From Polytrichum commune (lineage: Eukaryota; Streptophyta; Polytrichopsida; Polytrichales; Polytrichaceae): 64,000 nucleotides of DNA. The stretch spans positions 51,909,554-51,973,553 of the forward strand of contig OX485803.1 of NCBI GenBank assembly GCA_950295325.1. Reading direction: 5' to 3'. The translations under genes and the position numbers were made by a program. This document shows, one piece after another, positions 32,823 to 45,745 of the stretch. The notes beneath the pieces are model-generated. The model was not told the DNA's origin. It did not search any database and worked only from the letters and a program-made list of their open reading frames with translations. Within the stretch, counting starts at the first letter, position 1. Every line of letters starts with the position of its first letter.

Positions 32823-35800
32823 CTCCAGAGGTTTAGTAATTTCTATTTCAAAGGAGAAAATGCGGCATGTAGAAGTTCATGCTAAATAGAGTCCAACCAA
32901 AACATCATTCAATGTTGTGTTGTTTTGGTTCCACTCATTTTTAGTGATTGTGTTTCATGAACATGTAAGGATGGAGAATCTCCACCCTCGTGAACAAGAT
33001 ACTTAGTGAGCTCCTCCTTCATATGGCTCAATATCTGAGTTGTATGCATTTTATTTGGAAAAAAAACAAAAAAAAAACAAGATTTATTTCATTGCCCAAA
33101 AACATACAAGGCAACGGGACCTGAAATAAAAAAGAGCATGAAGATTTTTCTTGGATGAAGCCAGTTGAGCCACAAAGCCCCAAGAAGGGTGAACAACCTA
33201 AGGTTGATTTACTAAGTCAAAATTTGGTGTCTAGTTGTTCCACACGTTTTTTAGAATTCGACCACACAACTCAGATACTGTGTTGTTCGCCAAACTTGGA
33301 AAGAATGTCAACATAGATAACTTCCCCCTTTGAGTCTTTTTGAGAGTTTTTTTTTTTTTTTTTTTTTCCTTGGGCAATTCTAGGATAGTCAAGGAGGCCT
33401 TGTCAAATCGTTTGCTTCATCTTAAATTTGTATTTACGTAATTCTGGACTTTTGATGAGTCGGAAGTAGGCAAGCACTTTCCAAAAATGTGAACACTCGT
33501 GCGTCAAGTGTTGTTTTTATACTTGCCATGTAACCGTTATGTAGGTGAATGTATATTAAAAGACCATGAATTTGGCATGCACAAACATTTGGTATCATAG
33601 TGGAGATATATTAAAGCACGCACGCGACGGTAATGTAGTCCGAAGTTGACCAGAACATCCAGAATCATATAAACACTAGTTCTCACTAGCGTCCCATCTC
33701 GTGTACCTTACGTGGTTACCCTTCTTAATCAGACACTTACATTCAATTGGTGTGTGACAAAGCTCATAGTCATTAATGAACACTACATTGACATGCGCTC
33801 AAAATATAGACACCATTCTAGTCTACTAATCAACACGGCTGGGAGGACCTACGTGACCACTGTAAATAAAGAAAACCTAAAAAACCTAAACAATCCTCAC
33901 TTTGAAAATTGATAACTTTTGCATATCAGCTTCATTTCTAAGACTTGAAACGACAGTTTGTGTGATTTGCAATTGCTAACCATATGGAACGATTCCCATG
34001 CACACCAACACCAAAACCATCTTGTGGAGTTAGAACTTAGAAGTGGCCACATACCTGCGATGTCTTGAAAGGTAGTCCACCCAAGGCCATCAACGTGGCC
34101 AAACACAACGCAACGCCACATAAAACGAAGGCCGGAATGAGGAAGCAGCGACACTGACACAAAGTGCATGTTCGTGAGGAGAAGCCTCCGATTCAAGCTT
34201 CGAATCGCAGAGAAGCTCATTGATTATTGTCACTCCCACTTGTCGAAGCGAAAGGCCCGGGTGGCTTCATGGCTCTCGAGTCTCGCTTAATAACTTATTA
34301 ATGGGATTGGCACTGAACCCACTAATGAGTTTGGTACCCAATGAACTAATATGGAAGGTTCTTCGTTCAAACCTCCACATTGACTCCAAGCATGCACCCA
34401 TAACTTACCGAACATGGAAAGTTATGCATGCGAAACAACCAACTTCCTACTAAAACTCCGGTTGAGTTAAAGGATAACTCTATTGACCAGTCAAAATTTT
34501 CTTCCTAGTGTTTCCAAGTCCAACTGGTACGTGTTGCGACTTTCTTTTGGTTTTTCTCTTTATTAATTTGAAATGTATTCCATAGATTCATCTCAACCGA
34601 TCACCAATCTTTCTTCAAGTCTTCAACTTCAACTGGTTAATTCTTAAACTCAAACCGCTTCATCGGTAACTAGCGGTCAGTTCTCCCCCGTTCATTAATT
34701 CGACCTACCTTAATCAACTTGTGAGCACTTCACTGGACCCAACGTTCGTTTGAATTTTGCGGTCAAAAAATTCACCGAGTCGGATGACAATATCGTGGAG
34801 GGTGTTTTATTCAGTTTTACAAGTGTTGGACTATAGTTTCCACGTGGGATACGAGTGGGTCTTAGTTAGTATGGGCATCACAGACCGCAAAAATATGAAG
34901 GAAGAATGTATGTATCATAATAGAGAGCCCTCTGCGGTATATTGAATTCCCTACCCCCTTGCTTGGGAGTTGGAAGGCTAATCAATAACTTGGTAGATGG
35001 TGGTACAACCATCCAAAATCAACACCCTAAAATATTGCAAAATTAACACGTGTTGGTTCTAAGAATGTCCACCACATCAACATCAATTCCCATGTTGGTT
35101 TTTGATCATCCACCGGTACAACATTTGAATCCTTGTGGCTTTTGCATGTGGAGCTCTAGTAAAAACATGATTTGTTGTGTTAATATATATACCATGTCAA
35201 CTGATAGTGAAAATCCTTTCATTTTCATTCAATCATAGAATGCATGACCCATGTTCAACGCTTAAAGTGATGGTTTTAGCACCATCTAAATTAAGGATGA
35301 TGAACCCATGGTTCCTAGGAAACTCGTTTTATTCAAAATTGATTGTCCCATTTGAGCACATAGATTTGTTCCCAAATGATGTAACATGACAAACATTGAA
35401 CTCAAAAACTTCACATCAACTAGGAGGAGGGATCTCGCAATTTATTCAAGGTAAATTGCTACGGTCAACCCCATAGTTAATTGTTGGGTCGATTATTCTT
35501 TGGCATTCCACTCTCTACTTAACCCTAGGTCGTTTGGGAAAAACATTCTCAGGGGGGTTGGACTCTTCATTGAGAACCTAAATGACATGCATGGGTGACT
35601 ATGAATTAAAATCCCCTACAAATGAGAACTTTTCAGAGAAAAACAAATGTACACATACTAACGATAGTCTAGTAAATAGGCTCAAGTATTTATACTAAGC
35701 TTTTCAATATAATGCGATAAATGCCTCCACTACATACAAGTCTGTCACGCCAAAAATCGCGGGTTCAAATCCTGTTTTTCCCGGTAAAATTTTAATCCAA

Positions 35801-35836
35801 AAGTGAATTATTATAAAACCAGTCCAGAAAGCGATA

Positions 35837-35873
<37 letters not shown>

Positions 35874-36009
35874 ATGAACTGGTAACTTGATTAGTTAATT
35901 ACTTTTTTATCACAAAGGAAGTATGGCTGAGAAGTTGTGCGCCTTTGGCCCGACAAAGAGCCTTTATTGGGAATCATTACCATATGACAACAAAGGATGA
36001 AAAAGCTAC
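32823..36009. other. Intergenic, AT-rich, no gene recognised
   Basis: Holds one dispersed repeat copy (33790-34080), a poly-T run near 33350-33367 and a TA repeat near 35839-35868. A short GCGGGTTCAAATCCTG near 35757-35774 resembles a tRNA T-arm but nothing else of a tRNA is present. Short open frames show no domain. Confidence 0.4.
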
Positions 36010-36235
36010 AAATTAAATGAAACTAGCGTATTTATTCTCTAAACCTTAGGGGCCCCTTTTGTACAACTACTTTTACTTCAAAATTCTTGATAGCCTTTTT
36101 AAATGTACACACTTATTAAAAGAAAAATAATGCCTCTCCTTTATGTACACTATGTAAGCTAATGCCTCAAATATTACCCCTTTCTACACTCACGTAAGTT
36201 CGTATGTGATACAAAGAGTCCACCCCTGGGAAAAA
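36010..36235 (+). repeat. Diverged direct repeat, partner at 37895-38135
   Basis: Shares ATGAAACTA, CTCTAAACC, CCCCTTTTGTA, TTCTTGATAG-like and AAGAGTCCACCCCT-like words in the same order with 37895-38135, about 1.9 kb away in the same orientation. It could mark the ends of a larger decayed element, but no coding remnant lies between. Confidence 0.5.
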
Positions 36236-36241
36236 ATTCTA

Positions 36242-36527
36242 CTCCCTGCGTCCAAAATGATTGTTTGTGTTCCTAACTTTGGCGAGATTAAAGCCTGTTC
36301 AACATTGACCAAGTAGTTGTAAGGATAACTCTTAAAATAAATAAAAATAAAAATTACTTTGAAACGCCCCCCGAAGTTGCAGTGTTGAAAGACTTCTTGA
36401 TGATGAAAGTTTGGCGCAAGAATATTTGATTTTGAGCCTCAAATTTCTAGCCAGGTAAATAAACCGAACAATCATTTTGGGACCAAAAAATATGGGAGGT
36501 AGAACAATCATTTTGGGACGGAGGGGG
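36242..36527 (+). mobile_element. Stowaway-like MITE
   Basis: Starts CTCCCTGCGTCCAAAATGAT and ends ATCATTTTGGGACGGAGGGG, the classic plant Stowaway terminal design, flanked by TA (36240-36241 and 36528-36529). Near the right end AACAATCATTTTGGGAC occurs twice (from about 36467 and 36503), a small tandem duplication of the terminus. 286 bp, non-coding. Confidence 0.9.
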
Positions 36528-36619
36528 TAATAGTTTACTTTTATCCTAGTAGGTGTAAGCATAGAAAAGTGAACCCAAAAAATTCTCTAGCATCTTAAAC
36601 CCGTAGTTTTTTTTTGGGC

Positions 36620-37085
36620 AAAAACCTAAAAGTAGTAGCAAAATGTTGCTTAAAATTGAATAATTTTTCATGGTGGCCTCTATTGTTGTGTTAAGAACTC
36701 AAATGTAGAATACCAAGATGAGATCTTCAAAAATTATCATTAAAAGTAGTGCTCAAAAGCAAATGGCTAGATATGGTTTTGGAGGTAACATTCATGACCC
36801 TAACTAATTTAAACTTAGTTTTTTCCTCATATTCCTTGAATTCTTTATACACTTGAGGTCATCATCAAATGTTATTGTTGAACATCATCAATTCAATGTA
36901 ATTTATCATATTTTAAAAACAAAATTGACGATTACTTGTTCAAGATCACCAGTTACACACCCACTTGCACTATCTTCTAGAATATTTAGGTTGTTTTGAG
37001 ATTGCTTTTGTCAACATGAATTGCTTGGCTTTGTAGATCGATATTTTTTTCAATGTTTATAAAATTTTCCATGAAATTCTAGTTA
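36620..37085 (+). repeat. Dispersed repeat, partner at 44490-44945
   Basis: About 460 bp resembling 44490-44945 in the same orientation, with GTAGTAGCA, AGATCTTCAAAA, GTGATGCTCAAAAGCAAATG-like and ATGAATTGCTTGGCTTTGTA in order. Both copies have stops in all frames. Confidence 0.65.
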
Positions 37086-37499
37086 AAATATTGTTTTAAA
37101 TCACTATCACTTAAATTTTTGCAAGGATCATGAGTTGTCCACTTTACCATGCTTGCACCTAGCAATCAATTTCAACAAAATAACCTTAAAATAAAAATGA
37201 TAATAAATGAAAGAAACCATTACATCTTGTAGGCAACAAGATGTAACAATTGATAAAGATTGAGTAAAAACATTATTTTCCTTGGTACTCAATTGCTAAT
37301 AACAATTGAATATAGCAATCACTTACAAGGTGGACAAACACCTCCCGCCCCACGAACTTTCAAGGGGAGGTGGATAGGGGCCGGGGCCCGCAATCTGGCA
37401 CCTCCAGGCAATCCCCACAATGAAATCTAGACGCCGGCCGAAAATTGCTGCCCAATTGGCCCGCCTTCAAGAAATGAAATTGCCCTTGCATTCTTGAAG

Positions 37500-37880
37500 G
37501 CCACTTGTCCATATAACCCATATTGAGTGCACTTCATTCTCAAGGTCCAAAATCCAATATATATGTTCACTTTCATTGAGTAAATAAGCAATTGATTGGG
37601 ATTTCCTTTTCAAAATGAAATTGTTAATAAAGCATGTAATTAACCTTGGAAGTCAATAATATTACAAACATTTCATTAGCACTAAGTTTATAATTTGCGA
37701 CTTACCATTGAAAGGGTCTTTGTTATTCTTAAATGGAACTAAAATTACTGTTTATTTTTAGTATGTTTATTTTATAATAGGTTAATACCCTCTACTTTCA
37801 CAAAGTATTCATACACATTCAAATTAATTAGGTGATTAAATGTAATTAAGTGTAAATAACCGTATTAGGAAATTGGTAAT
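37500..37880 (+). repeat. Dispersed repeat, inverted partner at 55965-56440
   Basis: Matches the reverse complement of 55965-56440 over about 400 bp, for example CATATTGAGTGCACTTCATT and GACTTACCATTGAAAGGGTC. A GC-rich stretch (37340-37500) precedes it; part of that also reappears near 56420-56440. Confidence 0.65.
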
Positions 37881-37894
37881 AGGAAATTGACAAA

Positions 37895-38135
37895 AACATG
37901 AAAATAAATGAAACTAACACATACATTGTCAATTTTTCCTCTAAACCATAGAGCCCCCTTTTGTATATCTACCTTTACCTCAGAATTCTTAATAGTTTAT
38001 TTTTAACATATACACTAAAGAAAAAGAACACATGTCCCCTACGTACATACTATGTATGTGGATTCCTCATTTAACACCTTGTTTTACACTCATGTTAGTT
38101 AGTACATGGCATGAAGAGTCCGCCCCTTGGGGGCA
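37895..38135 (+). repeat. Diverged direct repeat, partner at 36010-36235
   Basis: Second copy of the 36.0 kb repeat. Confidence 0.5.
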
Positions 38136-41100
38136 CCAAGAAGTTATTCTCGTCATGCACAATTCACTACAAATTGGGACCCTAATTTTGCCACTTTATA
38201 AATAAGAAGTAGGAGATGTTCTTAGTGCATATTCATCTCTCTATCTCCCAATGCACCCTCAAAACTCCAAGCCCTAAGAAGCACTTAAAAACAACCTCAA
38301 AATACACAAACTAATCAGTCAACGCGCTTCCCTTCAAAGTCCTCACACACTATATCTAACCTCCCAACATCTTCATCTTGTATATCCTTCTCATTAGTCC
38401 CTCTTGACCACTAGTACGCTTTAAGGGTTAAGTTAGGCCTAGGATTTGGCCGCTGCCACCACCACCGTTGCTTCTCTAACCCACCCCTCCCTTAGTCCCT
38501 CTTGGTCAAAAGCAAGCCTTAAGGGTTAGAGCTAGGCTTCAACCACCATCACTCTTCTAAACTACCTTTTTCTTAGCAAGCCTTAAGGATCAGGGCTATG
38601 GTTTGGCTGACACCCTTGCATGCCCGAAAACCTTCTCTGTCTATCTATTTTAGTTCTTAACCAAGAGTACTACTGACCAACGGGTTCTTCAAAATTCAAG
38701 AACAAAAATAACACCACAGTAACATAAAAATACTACACATATAGAACACCATTGAACACAAATTATACTGAAGTTTAATCACTAAACCGCCCACATCACG
38801 ACCACGTGACAATCAAAGAATGCATCACGTCCATTTGCACATCCATGCAATTAAGTAAAGTGTCTCAAACCACATGATGAACTTTTTACATAGATCATTG
38901 AACTGGATTGAACGCCAAGCTTTTTGTGTTTTTGTTTTTGTTTTTTTTCCCCCTTTTTCCAATCGATCATGGGAGTTTAACACTGAAGGTAAAGCAAAAT
39001 TCTATGGAGTCCCTTCAATCTCTTAGGAAGCCTTTTATCTAAATTACATTGCAAGAAACTACCAAAATAACATTCAAGGACTATGGCTCGATGGCTTTAA
39101 GAAAAATCGCAAAATAGTATTACCTACATATTTCCATAACCTTTGGGCCGGAAAACATTCATAAAGCATGAAGCAACAAACTCACCATTATATAGAGGCT
39201 CCAAAGTGTGGAAATCTCACATACATTCATCACAATTGCATTATGGATGTTGTTAGACCAATAAAAATCACCTTCTTTTATGACATCAACTAATGTCACT
39301 ACACCATTTATGGTATTTAGTGTCACATGCGTAATACTAGTGTTATTTACCCTATTTTCAGGCATATGCTATGTTACACTAATGATCAAAAACTTCACCA
39401 TTAGTGTCACCTCATGATACTTGGCATTCAACACTAGTAGAAACTATGTCCAAAAAACCTACAACCGAAATTAGCTACGGTTCTTTTGACTAGCCTGATC
39501 TACAGTTGCTAAATGTCTATAATTTTTTCTTTTTCATTTTGTGACTGTAATTTTTTTCAAAAAATAGGGTGTGTAATATACCATTGGAAAGCTATTTTGA
39601 AAAACTTTCCAGTAGTATATTACATGCCCCCGAATTCCTAAAATTTCAGTCACTAAACCAAAGAAACAAAATCTACAGTCACTATATGTCATATAGTTAT
39701 TTGAAATAGCACTTTTATGTTGCATATTTACACAAACTTAGATGAAACTTTGAAAGAAAATTTGTAGTCATTACAAAAGTTGTAAGCCTCAGAACCATTC
39801 ACATTGAGTTATATTCTGTTTGTCACCTTCAAATACAACATACATAATCCATTTACAAATGCAACCAAATTTAGAAATTTTGATTAAAGTAGTCCACCCT
39901 TCAAAAAAAAGAAAGTACGTTACTGCGAAGCTTGGTAACACATGATCACAGCAAGCAAGAGAGGACTCCCATTCGTGTCAGTGTCAAAGACACACCAATA
40001 TTATTTTTCATTTTATTTCTTTTGTTTTGTCTTGAGTACAAAACTTAATGCATTGTGCTGATGCATTTTCAAAAACATCAATAATTACATTGAGCATCAT
40101 GATGATGCTAAATGTTAGTGTATAACAAAATGCAAAGCCAACACAAAATTTAACACTTAAAGTTGGTACAAAAGCTAGAACATCAAGTCTATAAAGTATA
40201 GATTTCTAGGCACCTAAATCTAAACAGTTGCCCAAAGACTTGGGCACATCCATAATGTCTCATCCACACTTAATGACATGGATTACATGAATCCTAGGAG
40301 GTTTATATCTTACCATCCTTTGTAAGATATAATCTGCGTATTCTCTATACTTAGAAAGAGATTTATTTAACCAATATTTCATTAGAAAAATGCAATGTAG
40401 TAGAAGATAGGCTCCCATTCAAAGTTTCAATAGCTAAAATATAAAAGCACAAGAGAAAGATGGGATTGCAATTTAAGAACATACAAGGTATATACCAAGA
40501 ATATTTTACGAATTTTACGGGAATATATGCATTTGTGGATTACTCCACAACACCTTAGATACACCCCACTATCGAGCATGGTTCGTATCTCTACAAGCGC
40601 AAATCCCCCAATCACAATGTGTCTCTTATACAAGGTTTTGCTTTGTCATAAATGGCATCCCAAATGACTTAATAGATTATGAGTGATCAAGGAAACTTCC
40701 ATAGCCATCACCAACCATGTCAAGAACGTTGGTTTTTCTTCTTAAAAGGACATAACATTATTCAGATCCATAACAATGTTCTATGGGACTCACAATATTT
40801 CATAGAATATTCCCCCCACATTCAATCGGAATATCGAGAATATTCTGTAGAATATTCCCAATCCCACATAACATTGTTATGAATTTGAATAATGTTATGA
40901 AATGTAAAGTAGCATTATCATGTACTGTATCATGATAATTATAAACAAAGATGTACCATCAACATTGAGTAACTACAAACTGTATTGGTAAAACATGTTT
41001 CTATATCAAAAGTGACAACATCGATGCATGTATGCACATTCATGTCCTCTAAACAAACAACATTATATATTATGAGATTCTTTCACAAATAAAGAAGACA

Positions 41101-41576
41101 TGTGGCACCTTTTGCGCCAACATGATTGTTTCTAATGTTTTATCATCAATTTGTTCATTGGTACTCATTGTTCTTTTTCTTTCATGGACTCTAAACCCTA
41201 ATAGTGTGCACGTGACCTCACATATGGACTAGTTTCGAGCAATGCATGTGTGGTTTTGAGCCCTAAATGTCAGCCCCTATTACTGTGTCGTCAAATATCA
41301 TTTTCCAAGAACTTTGGTATCCAATTCCAGTAGCACAATAACTATTATGTTTTCTTGGTTAATTCATCTCATAGATCAACTACATGTATATTTACATACC
41401 CTGAAATTTTCAAGCTTATTGAAATGAATGAATAAGCTTGAAATGAACATGAGTTCATGTACTTGTGTTATCAATTAGTTTGCCAACATTACAAATCAAC
41501 TTCCAAAAGCCTCAATTCATTATTAAGCGCCATGATCAAGAACATCAAAGTGAAATTTACGTAACCAAAGATTCAC
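38136..41576. other. Intergenic, AT-rich, no gene recognised
   Basis: No coding region seen. Around 39280-39430 are scraps of CACTAAATAT-type sequence (ATTTAGTGTCACATGCG, CATTAGTGTCACC). About 39910-40030 is a weak relative of 13925-14070. Confidence 0.4.
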
Positions 41577-41740
41577 TGCACTAAATATGATATTTAGTGT
41601 CATCAACTCTAATTGTCTTGCTCAATACTAATTGTAAACCACGGTAGTGTCCCTGACACTAAATGTTAGCCCAACATCATTTGTCATTCCTTGTAAAGCT
41701 TTTTGAGGGATCATAGATTTACAGTGTTGCATTCTTGCCA
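41577..41740 (+). mobile_element. CACTAAATAT MITE fragment (copy 5)
   Basis: Left 165 bp of the family, well preserved (TGATATTTAGTGTCATCAAC, CTTGCTCAATACTAATTG), ending abruptly. Confidence 0.75.
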
Positions 41741-43702
41741 TTCATTATTATGTGCAAACAACTAGGGTTTAAGTAAATATGGACACAAGACTTGTACAAT
41801 ACTTATAATGCATTTGAGAGTATTTTCAGCACAATTAAGACATGCACATTGTAAAACTCATTAATTTGGAGGAAGAAACTAGAAGAATATGATAAAAATC
41901 ATAATTACACATACCTTGAGAAGCAATATGATCAAATATTCCTTCTGAATGTGTATTCTTTCACAAATAACATAATTTACACGCAACTAAAGTGTGTTAC
42001 AACAAGAAATGCAATCCACATCTATGATTAGATGCTGTAATTTCTATCATAGGGATCAAAATTTGTCGAATTGCCAGCGGTCACTTGTGTTGTTAGTGGT
42101 ATTCCATTTCTCTTATTTGCTTTTCATTTCTACCAAAAGTATTGTTTAAACTATTCCAACCACCGTGTTTGATGCATGGATTAATTTTGTCGCATTTTTC
42201 AAGGGGTTGCAAATTTACACCAATGTTGGATTAGTATGTGCATGATGAATGGATGATCTCAATCCTCAACATCAATAATGAAATCAAAATTTTGTTTGGT
42301 GGGTATGTCAAGGTGAGAGAATCTTTGTATACCCGAGTTACTAGTTGGACCAACACCATTCTAAAGCATCTTAATATTAAGACGATTTTCCCTAGATATG
42401 AAGATTACCAAGTGATACATGGAGCCAAATGATATTTACTATCAAAAAGAAGAATATCTTCTAATATCCATACCATGCATAGAATCCCCATTATAGATAC
42501 CCATAGAGTATCAAAGAAAGACAATATAGCAATTGAACACCGGTTTATGCATTGTAATTAGTGACCACAACGCACTTTGACCCCTTGCGTCCCTTAAGGT
42601 GTTCAGTTTACAATGGTTACAAATTATTGTTGTTCACCGTTTGAGTAATTAATGTCTTTTGAGTGTAAGCTTGATGGCAACAAGGCTAGCTTCCTTTTTG
42701 AATGATGGAATTGATCTCAACTATTGACGCGTCACACAATCCATCCCCTAGGACATGAAGAGCACATTCTTATAAAAGCATATGTGGCACTTTGCAATGC
42801 ACTATAGATGCCACTTCACATTCTAGACTCCACGTAAATTTGACAATGTGTAAAGTAAGTGGGTCTTAAACGAGACTTTTATCTATGCATCCACTTCTTG
42901 TAGGCTATTAAATATGCAAACCTAAATTGTGCTTGTAGCCAATTTCCTCGTTATTTTTCGAGTTCGTATGAATAACCTATTCAATAGACTTGTTTGTAAA
43001 GTAAAACAGAAGAAACCATAGGTTTAGTCCCAAACTCTAAGTTTATTACTATTTACACAAAGTCACCCAAATGTTTTAATGCTTACATTAATCATACACG
43101 AAGAGCGATGCCTTGTTATTAAAAACTGATTTTTTAGCTTGTCCTACTAGTATGGGTGCACCAAGCTAGCCTTGCATAGGCCGACTTGGGATTTAGAACA
43201 ATGAGTCCCTTGCACAACCCTATTGTAAACCCTAAAATTCTCAAGATTTGAGAGGTGGAAAGAAGAGGTCCTGAAATTTTCACCCCAACTTGCAAATTAA
43301 GCTCTAATACATGAATAGCCAGCAATCTCTTAGTAAAGAAACTTACAAAGAAGATAAAACCCACAATCGCTCTTCCTCGAAATTCAAGCACTACCTCCAA
43401 CATGCATCACAAGTGGAAATAAATTATTAATTTTGTATCCAAACCAACCAATGGGAAGATATTTGCGGATCAACTCCCTCCAAATAGTCCATTGAGTTTG
43501 AAGAATAGCTCTAGATGAGGCTAATGGCTCTAGGCTTTGGAGTCAAAGAATCTATGCTTCCCAATTTGGTATTAAAGGGGGGAACTCTTCTATTGTTTAA
43601 TGTTGTGTGAGTGGATGACATCACTAGCAAATTCTACATGGGTCATTTGCCAATGAAAACTCAATTTAAATTGGTCACAAGTAAGATAAAATGTTGGCAA
43701 AC
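41741..43702. other. Intergenic, AT-rich
   Basis: No gene recognised. 42840-42990 is a minus-strand part of the dispersed repeat described at 26918-27215. The frames at 42238-42432 and 43134-43403 have no recognised domain. Confidence 0.4.
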
Positions 43703-44076
43703 TACACTAAATATGATATTTAGTGTCACCAATTCTAATTGTCTTGCTCAATACTAATTGTAATCCGCAGCGTAGTGTCACCAACACTAAATGTTAACCC
43801 AACATTTTTTGTCATCCTTTGAAAAAAATAGGAGGGATTATAAATCTATAATGTTTCAATTATTGTCACTTACCAAGTGATATTCATCCAAATTTCAATT
43901 ATCCATGACAATATTTCATCACAAGTTGTTGACAAGTGAAGGTAGGGTTTTCACCAATGAGTGAACTCATTCATCATCCATGACAATATTTGTAACTTAC
44001 TCATAAGGAGGGTCACCCGAAAAGTTATCAGAGTGATAGAAATTACCATATGACACTAAATATCACATTTAGTGTA
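43703..44076 (+). mobile_element. CACTAAATAT MITE (copy 6), best preserved
   Basis: Complete 374-bp copy: TA then CACTAAATATGATATTTAG TGTCACC at the left, ATCACATTTAGTG then TA at the right. Use this as the reference for the family. The first 21 bases form their own near-perfect palindrome. Confidence 0.85.
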
Positions 44077-44489
44077 GCTTCTCATTATAGAATACCCATA
44101 ATACAAGTTGGTCGGCACCTCACAATCATGTGTCGCCTCCTTATTTGTACAGCTTACCACCTGCAAATTTGTCCATCTTGCCCACAAAAATCAAGCATGT
44201 CATAGCTCGGTGAATAGCACTCCTAATTATGAACGATGATGAGTGTGTTTGCCTTTTATGCATGTGATTCACCCAAACATCATCAAGGTGGTGCCTAAAT
44301 TGGCATGTATTAGAGTGATTGTACTGCGGATTAGGAGCCAAAAATAGGTGTCAGATTAAGGAGCTAACTGTATTGGCCTCACCTACTATATCTTCAATAT
44401 GTTTTTTGCACTTGCTTTTTAATCCTTGGGTGCAAGCATGGTAAAGTGGAGCAAAAGTACTTCAGTATATTAAAACCATGATGTTTTTG

Positions 44490-44945
44490 GTCAAAGGCCT
44501 AAAAGTAGTAGCATAGTGTTGCTTAGATTGGATTTTTTCCATGATGATCTCTATTATTGTGTTAAAGACTTAAATGCAGAATATCAAGTCGAGATCTTCA
44601 AAACTTATCATTAACAGTGATGCTCAAAAGCAAATGATTGAATATAGTTTTGGATGTAGATTTCATAACCTTAAATATTTTGAAGTTGGATTTTCTTTCA
44701 GTTTCCTTAAATGCATTGTCTACTAAAGGGCATCATCACAAAAAATTGTAGAAAACCATCAATTTGATGTAATTTTATCATATTTTAAACAATTTTTAGT
44801 TCAATATCACCTACTTGCACACCACTTGCACCGTCCTCTAAAATATGTAGATTGTTCTTGAAATTGTTTTATCATCATGAATTGCTTGGCTTTGTAGATC
44901 AATATGTTTTTTTAAATGCCTATAATTTTTTTCTTCACAAAATTC
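44490..44945 (+). repeat. Dispersed repeat, partner at 36620-37085
   Basis: Second copy of the 36.6 kb repeat, with similar length and order of conserved words. Confidence 0.65.
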
Positions 44946-45419
44946 AAAGCTTGCTCAGTGTTAATATGACACTTGATTTGTATTATATTGATAATATTGC
45001 CATATTACACTATTACAAAAGAAAATTGTTAAATATGGTTAATATGTTAAAGGAATTTTCAATTATGCACCACAACGTGTAAAATTTACATTAACACCAC
45101 CCTTTGAAAGTTTTTTTATGATACAAATTGTCACTTAAATGCACCTCGACAAATTCTAAGGATTTTATGAAAATTTTGAATCAAGAAGAAACATAATTAC
45201 CTTCATTTCCCTTATTATCCGATTACCCTCCCAATCGGATTGTTCATTACCTGTTGTTTCTATAGAATAATTTTGAAATGAAGCATTTATTTCTAGAGAG
45301 TCATGGAGAGAACACCATGATATAGAGCTTTCAAATTATTAAAGCTCAAATTTATGTAACTTTGTGAGCATGTACCTTGAAGTGACAAGCACTTATTCTA
45401 GTAAAGTAGACGTGCCTAA

Positions 45420-45745
45420 TTCGGTTACTTGTCTTATTTAGACATCTATATTTGAGTGGTATGTAGTTTGGTACGGCTTCAAGAATGGATATCAAAATAA
45501 TTTTCATATGAGAAAGGTTGGACCGTTGCTCAAAACATGATAACCATTTTAGGCTCAATAGTCAACATAATTTGGGGGGGGGGCTTATATGACCATTTAA
45601 TGAGCATGGACATCTTAGCTTTGATAACATAGAGGATGTTCATATGAGCTCCAAACATTATGAGGAAAGTTACTCCGGCCTTGATTTGGATTCACTAAGC
45701 ATCTCATACACATCATGTGTTTCATATTCTACGAAAAGTGGGCTA
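45420..45745 (+). repeat. Dispersed AT-rich repeat
   Basis: Relative of 26918-27215; contains CTCAATAGTCAACATAATTT, a run of nine or so G, and TTCATATGAGCTCC. The G run at about 45574 may vary in length. Confidence 0.55.

Noticed and set aside
35740-35790. GGGTTCAAATCC, a tRNA T-arm-like sequence
   Set aside because: No matching acceptor stem, D-arm or anticodon arm can be placed upstream, so at most an old tRNA-derived scrap.
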